A stretch of 64,000 nt of DNA from Palsa-147 sp036513895 (GCA_036513895.1 DATBYF010000059.1:1-64000), one strand, 5' to 3'. Shown: positions 9,072 to 18,605, counted from the stretch's first letter. The notes: a model not told the origin generated them from the letters alone. Numbers and translations are program-made.

Positions 9072-9130
9072 AACGCCGTTCCCCGCATCACGATTTTCTT
9101 CCGCCTGCCACTTATCCGCATCTTTCAAAG

Positions 9131-9161
9131 TTGACTAGCGTCGAAACACTGGTGCTATACT
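9131..9161 (+). promoter_or_regulatory. Sigma-70-type promoter upstream of the PIN/TRAM gene
   Basis: TTGACT (9131-9136) and TATACT (9156-9161) are separated by 19 bp, slightly long. A TG one base before the -10 (TGCTATACT) makes it an extended -10 promoter. It would start transcription about 130 bp before the gene at 9301 and so drive the PIN/TRAM-ispD-ispF-rlmB group. Confidence 0.5.
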
Positions 9162-9300
9162 GCCGGGCAACATTACTTACAATTTTCTTACGCGCAGCCG
9201 GGAGAAACTTCTAGTTCATACAGGTCGACCGGGCGCAGTCGCTTTCAGGCGGTCTTTGCAGTACCGATTGTAAAGATTTATCGTTTCATAAGAGGTCCGC

Positions 9301-10494
9301 ATGGCTCGCTATTCTAATCCGCTTCCTCGCAATCAGTCTTTGGGGCAACCCGAAAGCCTTCCTGCAAAAACATCGTCTGCAACGCGCAGTGCAGGCGCGC
9401 AGGTGGGCACGTTCTGGGACATGCTCGCCATCAGGTTAATCTTTACGGTTATCTGCGTGGCCGCGGGATATCATTTCCGCCCGTTTGGTCTCACGCGCGA
9501 GATGGCATCACTCCTAGGATTGATATTCGCAATTTCCGTGATTCTGTTCGAACTGCGGCTGCGCCGGGCGAGCCTTCGTAGGCTAATCGGCGCGGCAGCC
9601 GGCTCGATTCTCGGCATTCTCGGCGCATATCTGACGACGCTCGTGCTCGCGCACACGTCCATGCCGGACAGCACGCGATCGTTCGTGAGCCTCGCCGCGT
9701 TTCTGATCATGGCCTACATCGGCTTGATTCTCGGCGCGAACAAAGGCGACATGCTCAACCTTCAGGCGCTTGGTGGCCTTTTCGGCAACGAGCGCAACTC
9801 GCGGCACACGTGCAAGGTTCTCGATACCAGCGTGATCATTGACGGCCGCGTGGCCGATGTAGCCGAATCGCAGTTTCTCGATGGCACGCTCATCATTCCG
9901 CATTTCGTGCTCCGCGAATTGCAGCTGGTGGCGGATTCCGCTGATCCGCTTAAGCGCCAGCGCGGACGTCGAGGGCTCGAAGTCCTGCAGCGCATCCAGA
10001 AAATTCCGCTGATTGATGTTCAAATCGCCGAAGATGATTTCCAAAACGTCGCGGACGTAGACATGAAGTTGATTGAGCTTGCGAAGCGATACGATGCGAA
10101 AATCATTACCAACGATTTCAATCTCAACAAGGTTGCGACGCTTCAGGGAATCGACATCCTGAACGTCAATCAGCTTGCGAACGCGCTCAAGCCCGTGGTG
10201 CTGCCTGGCGAGACGATGCGCGTCTTTATCCTCCGCGAAGGCAAGGAATACAATCAGGGCGTCGCGTACCTTGATGACGGTACGATGGTCGTCGTGGACG
10301 CGGCGCGCAAAATGATCAACAAGACGGTGGATATCTCCGTCACTTCCGTTCACCAGACGACCGCCGGCAAAATGATCTTCGGCCGATACGATGATCGCGG
10401 CGACCAACCGCGGCCGGCGCAGATTGCTGCCGTCGAAGGCCACGCCGCCGATCGCCCACCGCGGCCGCTCTATCCAGACACTCCGCGTTCCTAA
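9301..10494 (+). CDS. PIN/TRAM-domain membrane protein (YacL type)
   Basis: The protein has 397 residues. An N-terminal region with about four hydrophobic segments (residues 40-150) is followed by a PIN nuclease-like domain from KVLDTSVIIDGRVADV. Its acidic residues include the Asp of LDTSVIIDGR and the Asp of IITNDFNLNKVA. A C-terminal TRAM domain (VLPGETMRVFILREGKEYNQGVAYLDDG, split here as one stretch around residues 300-360) probably binds RNA. This is the YacL family, which in Firmicutes lies directly before ispD-ispF, as here. The substrate is not known. Confidence 0.92.
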   Translation: MARYSNPLPRNQSLGQPESLPAKTSSATRSAGAQVGTFWDMLAIRLIFTVICVAAGYHFRPFGLTREMASLLGLIFAISVILFELRLRRASLRRLIGAAAGSILGILGAYLTTLVLAHTSMPDSTRSFVSLAAFLIMAYIGLILGANKGDMLNLQALGGLFGNERNSRHTCKVLDTSVIIDGRVADVAESQFLDGTLIIPHFVLRELQLVADSADPLKRQRGRRGLEVLQRIQKIPLIDVQIAEDDFQNVADVDMKLIELAKRYDAKIITNDFNLNKVATLQGIDILNVNQLANALKPVVLPGETMRVFILREGKEYNQGVAYLDDGTMVVVDAARKMINKTVDISVTSVHQTTAGKMIFGRYDDRGDQPRPAQIAAVEGHAADRPPRPLYPDTPRS

Positions 10495-10572
10495 GTGCTC
10501 GCCGCGTTTTGAGGACACACTTCTATGCGTGTTCCTATGCGCGCGCGGGTGCGCTAAACTGGCCGCCGCTCT

Positions 10573-11289
10573 ATGAGCCGCATCGCTGCCATTCTCCCCG
10601 CTGCAGGACTCGGAACGCGCATGGGCGCGGGCACGCCGAAGCAGTTTCTCGAACTCGGCGGCGAGCCGCTCGTCATCTTCACGTTGCGTCGCCTCGCGGC
10701 TTGCGCGGCAATCACCGATTTCATTCTTGCGACGCGCGGGGAAGAGCTGACGTCGCTCGAAGATCGAGTGAGCAAGGCGCGGCTCGGACGCCCGGCGCGC
10801 GTGGTGCATGGCGGCGATACGCGGCAACAATCCGTGGCCAACGCGCTCGCGCAAGTTGCGCCGGAGACTGAGATCGTCCTCGTGCACGATGCAGTGCGAC
10901 CGTTCGTTACGCCGGCGCAAATTGACCGGCTCATCGCGGAAGCTAGAACACGCGGCGCGGCAATTCTTGGCATTCCGGCGATTGATACGGTGAAAGAAGT
11001 GAAGCGAGCAAGCCTGCCTGAAGATGTCGCGCTAATCACCTCGACAATTCCGCGCGAGCGAATCGTTCTTGCGCAGACACCGCAGGCGTTTCAGCACGCC
11101 ATCCTTCGTGAAGCATTTGCGCGGGCCAAGCAAGATGATGTGACAGCCTCCGACGAGGCCTCGCTCGTCGAGCGAATTGGCCGCGACGTTTTCGTCGTCC
11201 TCGGCTCGGAGCGCAATCTCAAGATCACGCGCCCATCGGACATGGATCTCGCGCGGTTCTATCTCGAACAGGAGCAAGCGACAAAATGA
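10573..11289 (+). CDS. ispD: 2-C-methyl-D-erythritol 4-phosphate cytidylyltransferase
   Basis: IspD couples CTP to methylerythritol phosphate in the MEP pathway. The 238-residue protein begins with the nucleotidyltransferase signature ILPAAGLGTRMGAGTPKQFLEL. It contains VLVHDAVRPFV and the TPQAF substrate loop, followed by ASDEASLVE. The length is typical. It is followed 43 bp later by ispF, and ispE lies at 1046. Confidence 0.95.
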   Translation: MSRIAAILPAAGLGTRMGAGTPKQFLELGGEPLVIFTLRRLAACAAITDFILATRGEELTSLEDRVSKARLGRPARVVHGGDTRQQSVANALAQVAPETEIVLVHDAVRPFVTPAQIDRLIAEARTRGAAILGIPAIDTVKEVKRASLPEDVALITSTIPRERIVLAQTPQAFQHAILREAFARAKQDDVTASDEASLVERIGRDVFVVLGSERNLKITRPSDMDLARFYLEQEQATK

Positions 11290-11332
11290 ATTCTGAAATT
11301 GCCGCTGCACGAATGTTTCCTAGCGGTCGCAG

Positions 11333-11902
11333 ATGACGAGAACCGGCATCGGATACGACCTGCATCGCCTTGCGGAGGGTCGCAAGCTCATTATCGGCGG
11401 GATTGAAGTGCCATTCGAGAAGGGTCCGGTGGGGCATTCGGATGGCGATGTGTTGAGCCATTGCATTTGCGATGCGCTGCTCGGCGCGGGTGGCCTCGGC
11501 GATATCGGCACGCATTTCCCGGATACCGATCCGAGATGGAAAGGCGCGTCGAGTTTGGTGTTTCTTGAGCGGACGCGCGAACTTCTCGCTGCACGCGGCT
11601 TAAGTATCCTGCACGTAGATGCCATCGTCGTCACGGAAAAGCCAAAACTTGGGCCTCATTTTCCGGAGATGCGGGCGGCTCTTGCTCGCGCACTTGGCAT
11701 CACGCCGGAACGAATCAACCTGAAAGCAAAGACAAACGAAGGCGTGGACGCGATCGGCCGCGGCGAGGCACTCGCTGCGTATGCCGTGGCTTCGATCGCG
11801 GAAACGATCAAGCCCGCTGACGCGCGCGAAGAAATGCGTCAGATTGAAAAGAAAGCTGGGCGGAAGCTGCGATCAAGCTCGCGCCCACGCAAGCGGTCAT
11901 GA
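11333..11902 (+). CDS. ispF: 2-C-methyl-D-erythritol 2,4-cyclodiphosphate synthase
   Basis: IspF cyclises CDP-ME 2-phosphate to MEcPP. The start MTRTGIGYDLHRL contains the Zn-binding Asp-x-His. GPVGHSDGDVLSH supplies the third Zn histidine, and FPDTDPRWKGA and KAKTNEGVDAIGRGEA match the family. The core ends near residue 158. A further roughly 30-residue Arg/Lys/Ser-rich tail makes it 189 residues, longer than the usual 157-162. Its stop overlaps the next ATG (ATGA), implying translational coupling with the 11899 gene. Confidence 0.95.
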   Translation: MTRTGIGYDLHRLAEGRKLIIGGIEVPFEKGPVGHSDGDVLSHCICDALLGAGGLGDIGTHFPDTDPRWKGASSLVFLERTRELLAARGLSILHVDAIVVTEKPKLGPHFPEMRAALARALGITPERINLKAKTNEGVDAIGRGEALAAYAVASIAETIKPADAREEMRQIEKKAGRKLRSSSRPRKRS

Positions 11903-12492
11903 GTCCAGAGGCGCACGACGGGATTGCGGCCGGAATGCAAGCTGCGCCACTCGCCAACGCATTCGCTGCGAGCGATGTCGAAGAGATTCTGCGAGAGCGC
12001 GGGTGGTTGGCGCCGAATGCTAACAGAGCCGCGACTGACGCCGACGCTCGCGTTGAACACTTTTCGGCCTGGTTGGAGCTGGCAGCTGCGCTTCTCGGCC
12101 CTCACTCATCGGATCGCAATGCGCTCGCTGATCTCCTGACTCTTGTTTTTCACTGTGATGCATCCGCATCGCTCGCAACGGCTGACGCGCAGGATGTCAT
12201 GGCGCGGGTGGGCTCGCGTGAAGTGATTCGCGAACTAGCGAACCTGATTCTTGACGGCGCGCCAATCGATTCGGAGCGATTCCGCGAGATCGTCGAAGCG
12301 CTGAAGATCGCGACGCGCTATCGCAGCCGCGAGCTTTTTCATCCCATTCGACTGGCGCTCGCTGGACGGGCCGGCGAGGGCGAACTCGATCGAGTGATTT
12401 TGCTCCTCGATTCCGCAGCGACGTTGCCGTTTGCCGTGGCAGTGAAAGGAACGCGCCAGCGCATGCTTGAATTTTGCGCGGCGCTCGAATGA
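11899..12492 (+). CDS. Orphan glutamyl-tRNA synthetase-like C-terminal (anticodon-binding) domain protein
   Basis: This 197-residue protein has no catalytic HIGH/KMSKS-type motifs. Its C-terminal half carries the hallmark of the GluRS anticodon-binding region: YRSRELFHPIRLALAGR (about residues 140-157), then LDRVILLLD. It comes directly after ispF (4-bp overlap) and 1 bp before rlmB. That is where gltX sits in the Firmicutes yacL-ispD-ispF-gltX-cysE-cysS-rlmB cluster. I infer a gltX relic or a free tRNA-binding domain. The N-terminal 80 residues are unrecognised. That it is a real gene is well supported by the tight overlaps; the domain call is by eye. Confidence 0.8.
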   Translation: MSPEAHDGIAAGMQAAPLANAFAASDVEEILRERGWLAPNANRAATDADARVEHFSAWLELAAALLGPHSSDRNALADLLTLVFHCDASASLATADAQDVMARVGSREVIRELANLILDGAPIDSERFREIVEALKIATRYRSRELFHPIRLALAGRAGEGELDRVILLLDSAATLPFAVAVKGTRQRMLEFCAALE

Positions 12493-12493
12493 G

Positions 12494-13225
12494 ATGAGTT
12501 ACCTTCTCGGAATTCACGCGGTGGAAGAGGCGCTGCAGGCTGGACGTCCGCTCGACCGCATCGTGATTGCCATCGGCCGGCACGGCACGCGGATGGAAGA
12601 AATCGTTCGGCGGGCGCGGGAGCGCGGTGTGCCAGTCCGGTTCGAGGATCGCGGCCAACTCGATCGCCTCGCGATGTCGCGCGACCATCAGGGCGTCATC
12701 GCGCTCGCCGCTTCCCGCGCGGCGCTGGCACTTGAAGACCTGCTGCAGAAAAAAACTGGCCAGTCGCTGCTCGTCCTGCTCGATGGTGTTGAGGACCCTC
12801 AAAATCTCGGCGCGGTTGTCCGCACGGCGCTCGCGGCGGGAGCTGAAGGCGTCATCATCCCGGAGCGGCGCGCTGCCGGCCTGACCGATGCGGTTTCGCG
12901 AGCCTCGGCAGGCGCGCTCGAGCATCTGCCCGTAGCGCGCGTGAAAAATCTCGTGCGGGCGATGGAACAGCTTAAGGATGCGGGCTATTGGCTGATCGGT
13001 CTCGACGAAACTGCAAAGCAGATTTACACCGAGGCAAAATTTACCGGCAACATCGGAATTGTACTCGGAGGCGAAGGCCACGGCTTGCATGAATTAACGC
13101 GCAAACGCTGCGACTTTAACGTCTCGATTCCGACGACGGGCCCGGTTCGGTCGCTTAACGTCTCGGTAGCCGCCGGCGTCGTCCTTTTCGAGGCCGTCCG
13201 CCAACGGCGCAACACAAAATCCTAA
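12494..13225 (+). CDS. rlmB: 23S rRNA 2'-O-ribose (Gm2251-type) methyltransferase, TrmH/SpoU family
   Basis: This SAM-dependent SPOUT methyltransferase has 243 residues starting MSYLLGIHAVEEALQAG. An N-terminal substrate-binding domain precedes the knotted SPOUT domain. SPOUT motifs are LLDGVEDPQNLGAVVRTA (motif 1), IVLGGEGHGL (motif 2) and IPTTGPVRSLNVSVAAGV (motif 3). The ATG is 1 bp after the preceding stop; an ORF extension to 12467 overlaps that gene and is not family-like. It ends 9 bp from the convergent apt gene. Confidence 0.93.
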   Translation: MSYLLGIHAVEEALQAGRPLDRIVIAIGRHGTRMEEIVRRARERGVPVRFEDRGQLDRLAMSRDHQGVIALAASRAALALEDLLQKKTGQSLLVLLDGVEDPQNLGAVVRTALAAGAEGVIIPERRAAGLTDAVSRASAGALEHLPVARVKNLVRAMEQLKDAGYWLIGLDETAKQIYTEAKFTGNIGIVLGGEGHGLHELTRKRCDFNVSIPTTGPVRSLNVSVAAGVVLFEAVRQRRNTKS

Positions 13226-13234
13226 ACCATTTGC

Positions 13235-13756
13235 CTAGCTGTCGTATTGCAACAGGGAAAACACGTCAATGCCGGGAAGTTTCGCACGGCCATTCAGAAA
13301 TTTCAATTCGAGCGCGAACGCGGCGCCCGCCACCTCCCCGCCGAGTTGCCGAATCAATTCTGCGGCGGCAGCAGCCGTGCCGCCTGTGGCGAGCAAGTCG
13401 TCGGAGATCAAAACGCGCTCGCCGGGCTTCACGGCATCCTGATGAATTTCAAGTTTGTCGCTTCCATACTCGAGCTGATAGGTAACTTGAGCCGTCTTTG
13501 CGGGAAGTTTATTGGGTTTTCGAATGGGAACAAAGCCGGCATTCAAGCGATACGCGAGCGCCGGGCCGAAAATAAATCCGCGCGCTTCGATTCCTACAAC
13601 AACATCGATCTGACGCCCGTTATAGTGGTCGCACAGCAAATCAACGAGGGTGTGGAATCCATCTTTGTCGCGAAGAATGGTAGTGATGTCGTAAAACAAA
13701 ATTCCGGGCTTCGGATAATCGGGAATCTCGCGGATTAATTTCTTCAGTGCATCCAT
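13235..13756 (-). CDS. apt: Adenine phosphoribosyltransferase
   Basis: Apt salvages adenine with PRPP to form AMP. The 173-residue protein starts MDALKKLIREIPDYPKPGILFYDIT, the typical N-terminus. It has the IEARGFIFGPALA segment and the PRPP loop VLISDDLLATGGTAAAA near residue 125. It is convergent with rlmB. It lies 12 bp downstream of the acylphosphatase gene on the same strand, so the two may be cotranscribed. Confidence 0.96.
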   Translation of the reverse strand: MDALKKLIREIPDYPKPGILFYDITTILRDKDGFHTLVDLLCDHYNGRQIDVVVGIEARGFIFGPALAYRLNAGFVPIRKPNKLPAKTAQVTYQLEYGSDKLEIHQDAVKPGERVLISDDLLATGGTAAAAAELIRQLGGEVAGAAFALELKFLNGRAKLPGIDVFSLLQYDS

Positions 13757-13768
13757 GCATTTGTCCTT

Positions 13769-14065
13769 TCACCAATCGTCCCGCTCGATCGTGAAGCGAC
13801 CTGCGCAGCGCGAATCTACGGCGCGTTCTTCATCTTCGACATTCGATACGCTAGCGAAGCGAGGCCCGCGCACCAACTCCGCCCGAAGGGTTGTAAGAGC
13901 AGCCGGCGAGCCGATGGCGTAAACCTCGACGCGGCCGTCGCTTAGATTTTTGGCGTAGCCAACAAGGCCGAGGCGCTGCGCCGCACTCCGCGCAAAAAAG
14001 CGATAACCCACACCTTGCACCATTCCGGAAATATGAAAGAGCCTCGCGGTTGTGGTGTCCGGCAC
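13769..14065 (-). CDS. acyP: Acylphosphatase
   Basis: This small enzyme hydrolyses acyl phosphates. Its 98 residues carry the phosphate-binding loop GMVQGVGYRFF with the catalytic Arg, and the catalytic Asn in VGYAKNLSDGRVEV. Both match the family, and the length is normal. It is divergent from the GH35-like gene (start 14202); the 136 bp between them must hold both promoters. Confidence 0.93.
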   Translation of the reverse strand: MPDTTTARLFHISGMVQGVGYRFFARSAAQRLGLVGYAKNLSDGRVEVYAIGSPAALTTLRAELVRGPRFASVSNVEDEERAVDSRCAGRFTIERDDW

Positions 14066-14201
14066 GTCGAGTCCGCTTTTGGCAAACGGGCGATTCTACC
14101 AGACTGCGCTGCCGGTCGCGCCGCAACTCTTCGCCGTCGCTGACATTATCGATAACTCGTGTCAGAATCCCTCGTCGAATTTCGGCGGACGCGAAACTTC
14201 C

Positions 14202-17200
14202 ATGACTCAAGCTCTCGTCCCTAGTCGCATCTTGCCTATTTTGGCGGTGTCTCTCGCGTTTATAGCGCTCGCAATTTGCGCGAGCGCGCAATCCCAGCCG
14301 CGCGATACTCCGACGAAGGCGGACGCGCCGCACGGCGTCGAAATCGTTGTCCACGGGGGCTATCCGGAATTGCGTGTGGACGGTGAGCCGTTCTTTATTC
14401 ACTCCGCAGCTTTTTTCTATTATCGAATCCCGCGCGATTTCTGGGGCATCTTGCTCGATCGCTATCGCGCTCTCGGCATCAACACGATCGACATCTACAT
14501 CCCGTGGAACTGGCACGAACCGGTCGAAGGAACACTCGATTTTGATGGCCGCACGAATCCCCGCCGCGATCTACGCGCTCTTTTGAAACTCATCGCGGAA
14601 AAGAATTTGAAACTGATTGCGCGTCCAGGCCCGCTGATCATGAACGAATGGCGCTGGGGCGGCTATCCGGGCTGGCTCCTAAATCGTCCCGAGTACGCGG
14701 CCTCAAATCCAATGGACGATATAGATCTCCTTGAAGGGCGATATCCTCCGCTTGCAACTCTTAACACACGCGATGCAGACGCCGCGGCGAAAGGCTGGCT
14801 CGACAATCCGATGCACATGGCGGCCACAAGGAAATGGCTCGAGGCTGTGGCGCAGGAGCTCGCGCCTTACGTTCCCGGCAAAGCTGTAAACTCCGAGCCC
14901 GAACCCCGTCATTCAAAAAGTCAAAAGCTCGTGCCTCCGAATTCACCGCTACTATTTGTCCAGCTCGACGATGATGCGGGTGAGGGCAGGACAAACAATA
15001 TCAGCGGGGATTTCTGGCGCTACATGTCGTCGTTGCGAGACATGCTGCATTCCGGCGGTCTCGACGTGCCGGTCTTCATCAGTCCGACGGACATGCGCGT
15101 CGCGGCCTCGGGGTCAGTGCTGCCGGAATCGATCGGCGTAATGGGGCAGTGGTACATGCGCCCGGACGAGAAAACGCAGACAACGGTACGCTCGTTGACG
15201 TCCGAAGATGCGGCCACAATTGAATTCTTCACCGAGGAATTGAAAACGCAGCCGATATTTCCTCCGGCACTTATCGAGTATCAAGCCGGCTGGTACGCGC
15301 CAGCGGATGACGATCGCGCGGCCGAGAATCCGCCGTCGAATACCCTCGAAAGCTCGCGCTTATTTCTCGGCAATGGACTCCACGGCATCAGCTATTTTCC
15401 CCTGCAAGACACGCTCACGCCCGCGAGCTATTCGGTTCCGTGGGCGAATCAGGCTTATCTCTGGGGAGCGGCGCTCGATCCCAACGGGCACCGCCAGCGG
15501 CGGCTAGATGCGGTCAAGCGAAATGGCGACGTGATAAAGCAAAGGGGCAAGCAACTCGCGGCGTCGCATAAGCGCGCGGATTTTGGAATCGTCTATCCCA
15601 TTGGGGCGTATTCGCAAGCGGCGCTCGCATCGGCGGACATTCTTCGCGCGTCAGGAACAGTGCAAAAGATCGAGCGCCTCGCACAACTCGATCATCTTGC
15701 GAGCGAACTATTGGATCCGCAGTATCAACCGTTGGACCAACTTCTGCGCGATCCGTTCATCTTCCTTCCGGCGTTCGACTCGCTCGGCAAGCAATTCCAA
15801 CTCTCCGAAAAGGCCCAGCAGAACCTAGTTGAATATGTGCGGCAAGGCGGAACTCTCTTCGTATTCCCATCGCGGCCGGCCGGAAACGCGATCGCGCAAC
15901 TTTGGAGCACAGCGCCGGCCGAACGCGCCGCCTCTTCTGAAGTTATCTCCGCGAGCTGGAAGTACGGCGACGGCCATGTGATCGAATCGTCAAAAGACTT
16001 CTATTCCTGGATCAATTTGAAAGACAGCTTCGAGGAAAATCGCGCAAACGAAGTCGCCGCATTTTCTATGCAGGTGCTCGAAACGATTCTTCTAGAAGCG
16101 AAAATTCAACCTGCGATTCGAGTGGCCGGTAATTCGCGTGCGGCGACCAATCTCATCATCAACGAAATCATCAGCAATGAGGGCACCAGCCCGCTTGGCG
16201 CACGGACGAGCGGCCAAGGCTGGATCAGCGTCACGAATATCGACGCCGAGGCTACGATTGATGCGTCTCTAATGGCTCTCTTGCCCGTGTCCTCTTCCGT
16301 GGGGGATATGACACAAACCACCGCGATCACGGTGACGGTTCCACCGAAAGAATCGCTGCTGCTTCCATTGTCCATCCCAATTTGCGATGAGGTGCCGGAC
16401 CCCACCGGGTGCAAAGACGCAGTGATAGCCTCCGGCGCGGAGTATCTGGGCGCCGTCCGCGAAGGCAAGGCGCTCGAACTCAATTTCTACGCGCCGGCCA
16501 AGGCCGAAATTCGGCTGCGACTCGATCACATACCGGCACACATTTCTCTGCAGGACGCGGCGATTGAAAATAAATGGGATCCGGCCACACAAGAAATGAC
16601 ACTTACCATCCCGCGCGGCGCCTCGCCCAACTTTTCCCGCCAACTTAAGCTCCAGATGCCGTACGTTCCGCACGCGCCGCCAGCAGCGCAGGCCGGAGCT
16701 AATCCGCTTTCGGACTTCGAGCTTACGGTCGCGAACGCGGTGCGATTGCCGCTCGGACAGAGCACGTATTTTGCCCCGTTTCCGCCGCTCGTCGTCTTTG
16801 ATGACCCACGTTCAATGCGGGTCGTTTTCCAGGCGACCAATCCGAATTTATCGAAGCCGATTGAACTAGAAGTAGGCGTCGTCGGCGCGTTTCGCGGCTC
16901 GGCAAACCTGCGCATCACGCCAGGGCTTGATTCGGTGACCGACATGATGTTGAAGCCTTCGAACGGTCCTGCATCCTCCGGAAAAGAGTTTGAGCCCGAT
17001 TCAAATGGGCTCGTTCACGGTACGGTCGAGTTGCGCGGCGGGCACGAGCACGACGAGATGCCGATTTCATTTCTGACGCTGCGGGAAGGCGGCGTCACTC
17101 CATATCGTTTCGATTTCGATGGCGATGGCTCGGACGAGTGGGTGCTCGAAAATTCGCGGCTCCGGCTTATCGCCTCGCCAAAAAACGGAGGGCGGATCTT

Positions 17201-17936
17201 CGCGCTCGTGGCCAAGGACAGTGCCGCGGACCTTTTCAGCAGCGTCGGTGGCGCTCGTGACAATTTTTCTTTCACCCCGAATCCAAAAGGAATTTCACCG
17301 GAACGCGAACGTGGCCGCTACGGTCTTTTTAATCGCACTTACGTTCCCGAGTGGATTGGCGATGACAAGAACATGGCATTGCGACTCCGTTATCACGCGC
17401 CGGATGTGTTTCCCCGCGGTGCGACGATTGAAAAAACTCTGGTACTCGACGGTGCGGATTTTCATGCCAGCTACACGGTGACGCTCGATAAGCAGGCTGA
17501 GACGGGCTCGGCGGGCGATGTAGAAGTTAAGCCGGTACAGAACGAAGTGCAGCTGCAATCATTCGTCACGGTCAATTCGATTCCTGCTATTTCGGATAGC
17601 GTGCGCGTGACCCGAATTTGCTGGGATTACGCTCCAGATGCCTCTTCGGCGAGCCCTGCCGCTACTCTAAAATCGCCAGCGAACGAATCCGAACATACGC
17701 AAATGCACTGTGAGGAGTTCGTGCCCGGCGGTCCGACCATTGAAATTCCCGCCGATTCGAAACGACTCGAATTGCGCACGCCGGGCCGGCCGGGGATCGC
17801 GCTCGATTGGGATTCCGGCAAAATGTCCGTCGAGTCGAAGCGATATTCCGTTCTGCTCAAGCTCCAATCGCAGGCGCTCACGCCGGGCGTTGAGCTAAAG
17901 ATGGCGATGACATTTCACGCCCTGACCGCGGACTGA
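14202..17936 (+). CDS. Secreted GH35-like beta-galactosidase family protein with altered acid/base site
   Basis: This 1244-residue exported protein has a signal peptide (MTQALVPSRILPILAVSLAF then ASAQS). The GH35 TIM barrel begins with FFIHSAAFFYYRIPRDFW, YIPWNWHEP and LIARPGPLIMNEW. The family acid/base motif (VQxENEYG) reads VQLDDDAG, so Asp258 replaces the catalytic Glu and Asp the preceding Asn. The nucleophile region ALIEYQAGWYAP keeps Glu359. Long beta-rich C-terminal domains follow. The frame is open back to 14052, but only the ATG at 14202 gives a signal peptide. It may be inactive, transglycosylating or a binding protein. Confidence 0.85.
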   Translation: MTQALVPSRILPILAVSLAFIALAICASAQSQPRDTPTKADAPHGVEIVVHGGYPELRVDGEPFFIHSAAFFYYRIPRDFWGILLDRYRALGINTIDIYIPWNWHEPVEGTLDFDGRTNPRRDLRALLKLIAEKNLKLIARPGPLIMNEWRWGGYPGWLLNRPEYAASNPMDDIDLLEGRYPPLATLNTRDADAAAKGWLDNPMHMAATRKWLEAVAQELAPYVPGKAVNSEPEPRHSKSQKLVPPNSPLLFVQLDDDAGEGRTNNISGDFWRYMSSLRDMLHSGGLDVPVFISPTDMRVAASGSVLPESIGVMGQWYMRPDEKTQTTVRSLTSEDAATIEFFTEELKTQPIFPPALIEYQAGWYAPADDDRAAENPPSNTLESSRLFLGNGLHGISYFPLQDTLTPASYSVPWANQAYLWGAALDPNGHRQRRLDAVKRNGDVIKQRGKQLAASHKRADFGIVYPIGAYSQAALASADILRASGTVQKIERLAQLDHLASELLDPQYQPLDQLLRDPFIFLPAFDSLGKQFQLSEKAQQNLVEYVRQGGTLFVFPSRPAGNAIAQLWSTAPAERAASSEVISASWKYGDGHVIESSKDFYSWINLKDSFEENRANEVAAFSMQVLETILLEAKIQPAIRVAGNSRAATNLIINEIISNEGTSPLGARTSGQGWISVTNIDAEATIDASLMALLPVSSSVGDMTQTTAITVTVPPKESLLLPLSIPICDEVPDPTGCKDAVIASGAEYLGAVREGKALELNFYAPAKAEIRLRLDHIPAHISLQDAAIENKWDPATQEMTLTIPRGASPNFSRQLKLQMPYVPHAPPAAQAGANPLSDFELTVANAVRLPLGQSTYFAPFPPLVVFDDPRSMRVVFQATNPNLSKPIELEVGVVGAFRGSANLRITPGLDSVTDMMLKPSNGPASSGKEFEPDSNGLVHGTVELRGGHEHDEMPISFLTLREGGVTPYRFDFDGDGSDEWVLENSRLRLIASPKNGGRIFALVAKDSAADLFSSVGGARDNFSFTPNPKGISPERERGRYGLFNRTYVPEWIGDDKNMALRLRYHAPDVFPRGATIEKTLVLDGADFHASYTVTLDKQAETGSAGDVEVKPVQNEVQLQSFVTVNSIPAISDSVRVTRICWDYAPDASSASPAATLKSPANESEHTQMHCEEFVPGGPTIEIPADSKRLELRTPGRPGIALDWDSGKMSVESKRYSVLLKLQSQALTPGVELKMAMTFHALTAD

Positions 17937-18049
17937 GCGCGATACTTAATCCCGGAACTTCCCCTCCTTCCACCAAGCGATTCTGGCCGCCGGATTTGCT
18001 AGAATCCGAGCGGTCCGGTGCGGCTCTCCGTGCTGGAGGAGGCAACACC

Positions 18050-18478
18050 ATGGCGCAGAATTTCCAGAATCACGCACGGTTCGTACCGGCTTATCATTTC
18101 TTCGCGCTCCCCGTATTCCTCGTAAATTTCGTGTGGCACATCGTCCAGATGGTCAGGCATATTTCGTTCGGATCAGTCATGTCCTGCCTCACCGCCGCGG
18201 CGCTGGTCGTGCTGACCTTCTACACGCGCACATTCGCGCTCACCGTACAGGATCGCGTGATTCGCCTCGAGATGAGGCTGCGCTTGCAGCAGTTACTAGC
18301 TGCGGACTTGCTCCCGCGCATTGGCGAATTTACCCCGGCGCAACTGGTCGGGCTCCGTTTCGCAAGCGATGCTGAATTACCGGAGTTGGCGCGCAAAGTC
18401 CTCGACAATAAGCTTTCGGACCGCGCGAACATTAAGAAGATGGTCAAGGACTGGCAGCCGGATTATCTGCGAGCCTGA
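18050..18478 (+). CDS. DUF6526-type small membrane protein
   Basis: The protein has 142 residues. The N-terminus QNFQNHARFVPAYHFFALPVFLV and two hydrophobic helices (about residues 15-35 and 40-62) match my memory of the DUF6526 family, common in Acidobacteriota and Bacteroidota. A soluble helical C-terminus follows (about 70-142, with DRVIRLEMRLRLQQLL). The ATG at 18050 is preceded by CTGGAGGAGGCAACACC, a strong ribosome binding site; a TTG at 17996 is less likely. Function is unknown. Confidence 0.85.
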   Translation: MAQNFQNHARFVPAYHFFALPVFLVNFVWHIVQMVRHISFGSVMSCLTAAALVVLTFYTRTFALTVQDRVIRLEMRLRLQQLLAADLLPRIGEFTPAQLVGLRFASDAELPELARKVLDNKLSDRANIKKMVKDWQPDYLRA

Positions 18479-18605
18479 GGGTTGCGGGCTCGAATCGGAC
18501 TGCGAGCGCGAGCCGAATCGAAATCGCTTGCAGAGTGCTTTGCAGCCAGTCCAAGCAGCCAGCGCCAGGGCCTCCAGATGCATCTAATTTCGTGAGATCG
18601 ATCCC

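Noticed and set aside
9583..10920. 445-residue minus-strand open frame
   Set aside because: Antisense to the PIN/TRAM and ispD genes, Arg/His-rich and without motifs; the sense genes are well supported.
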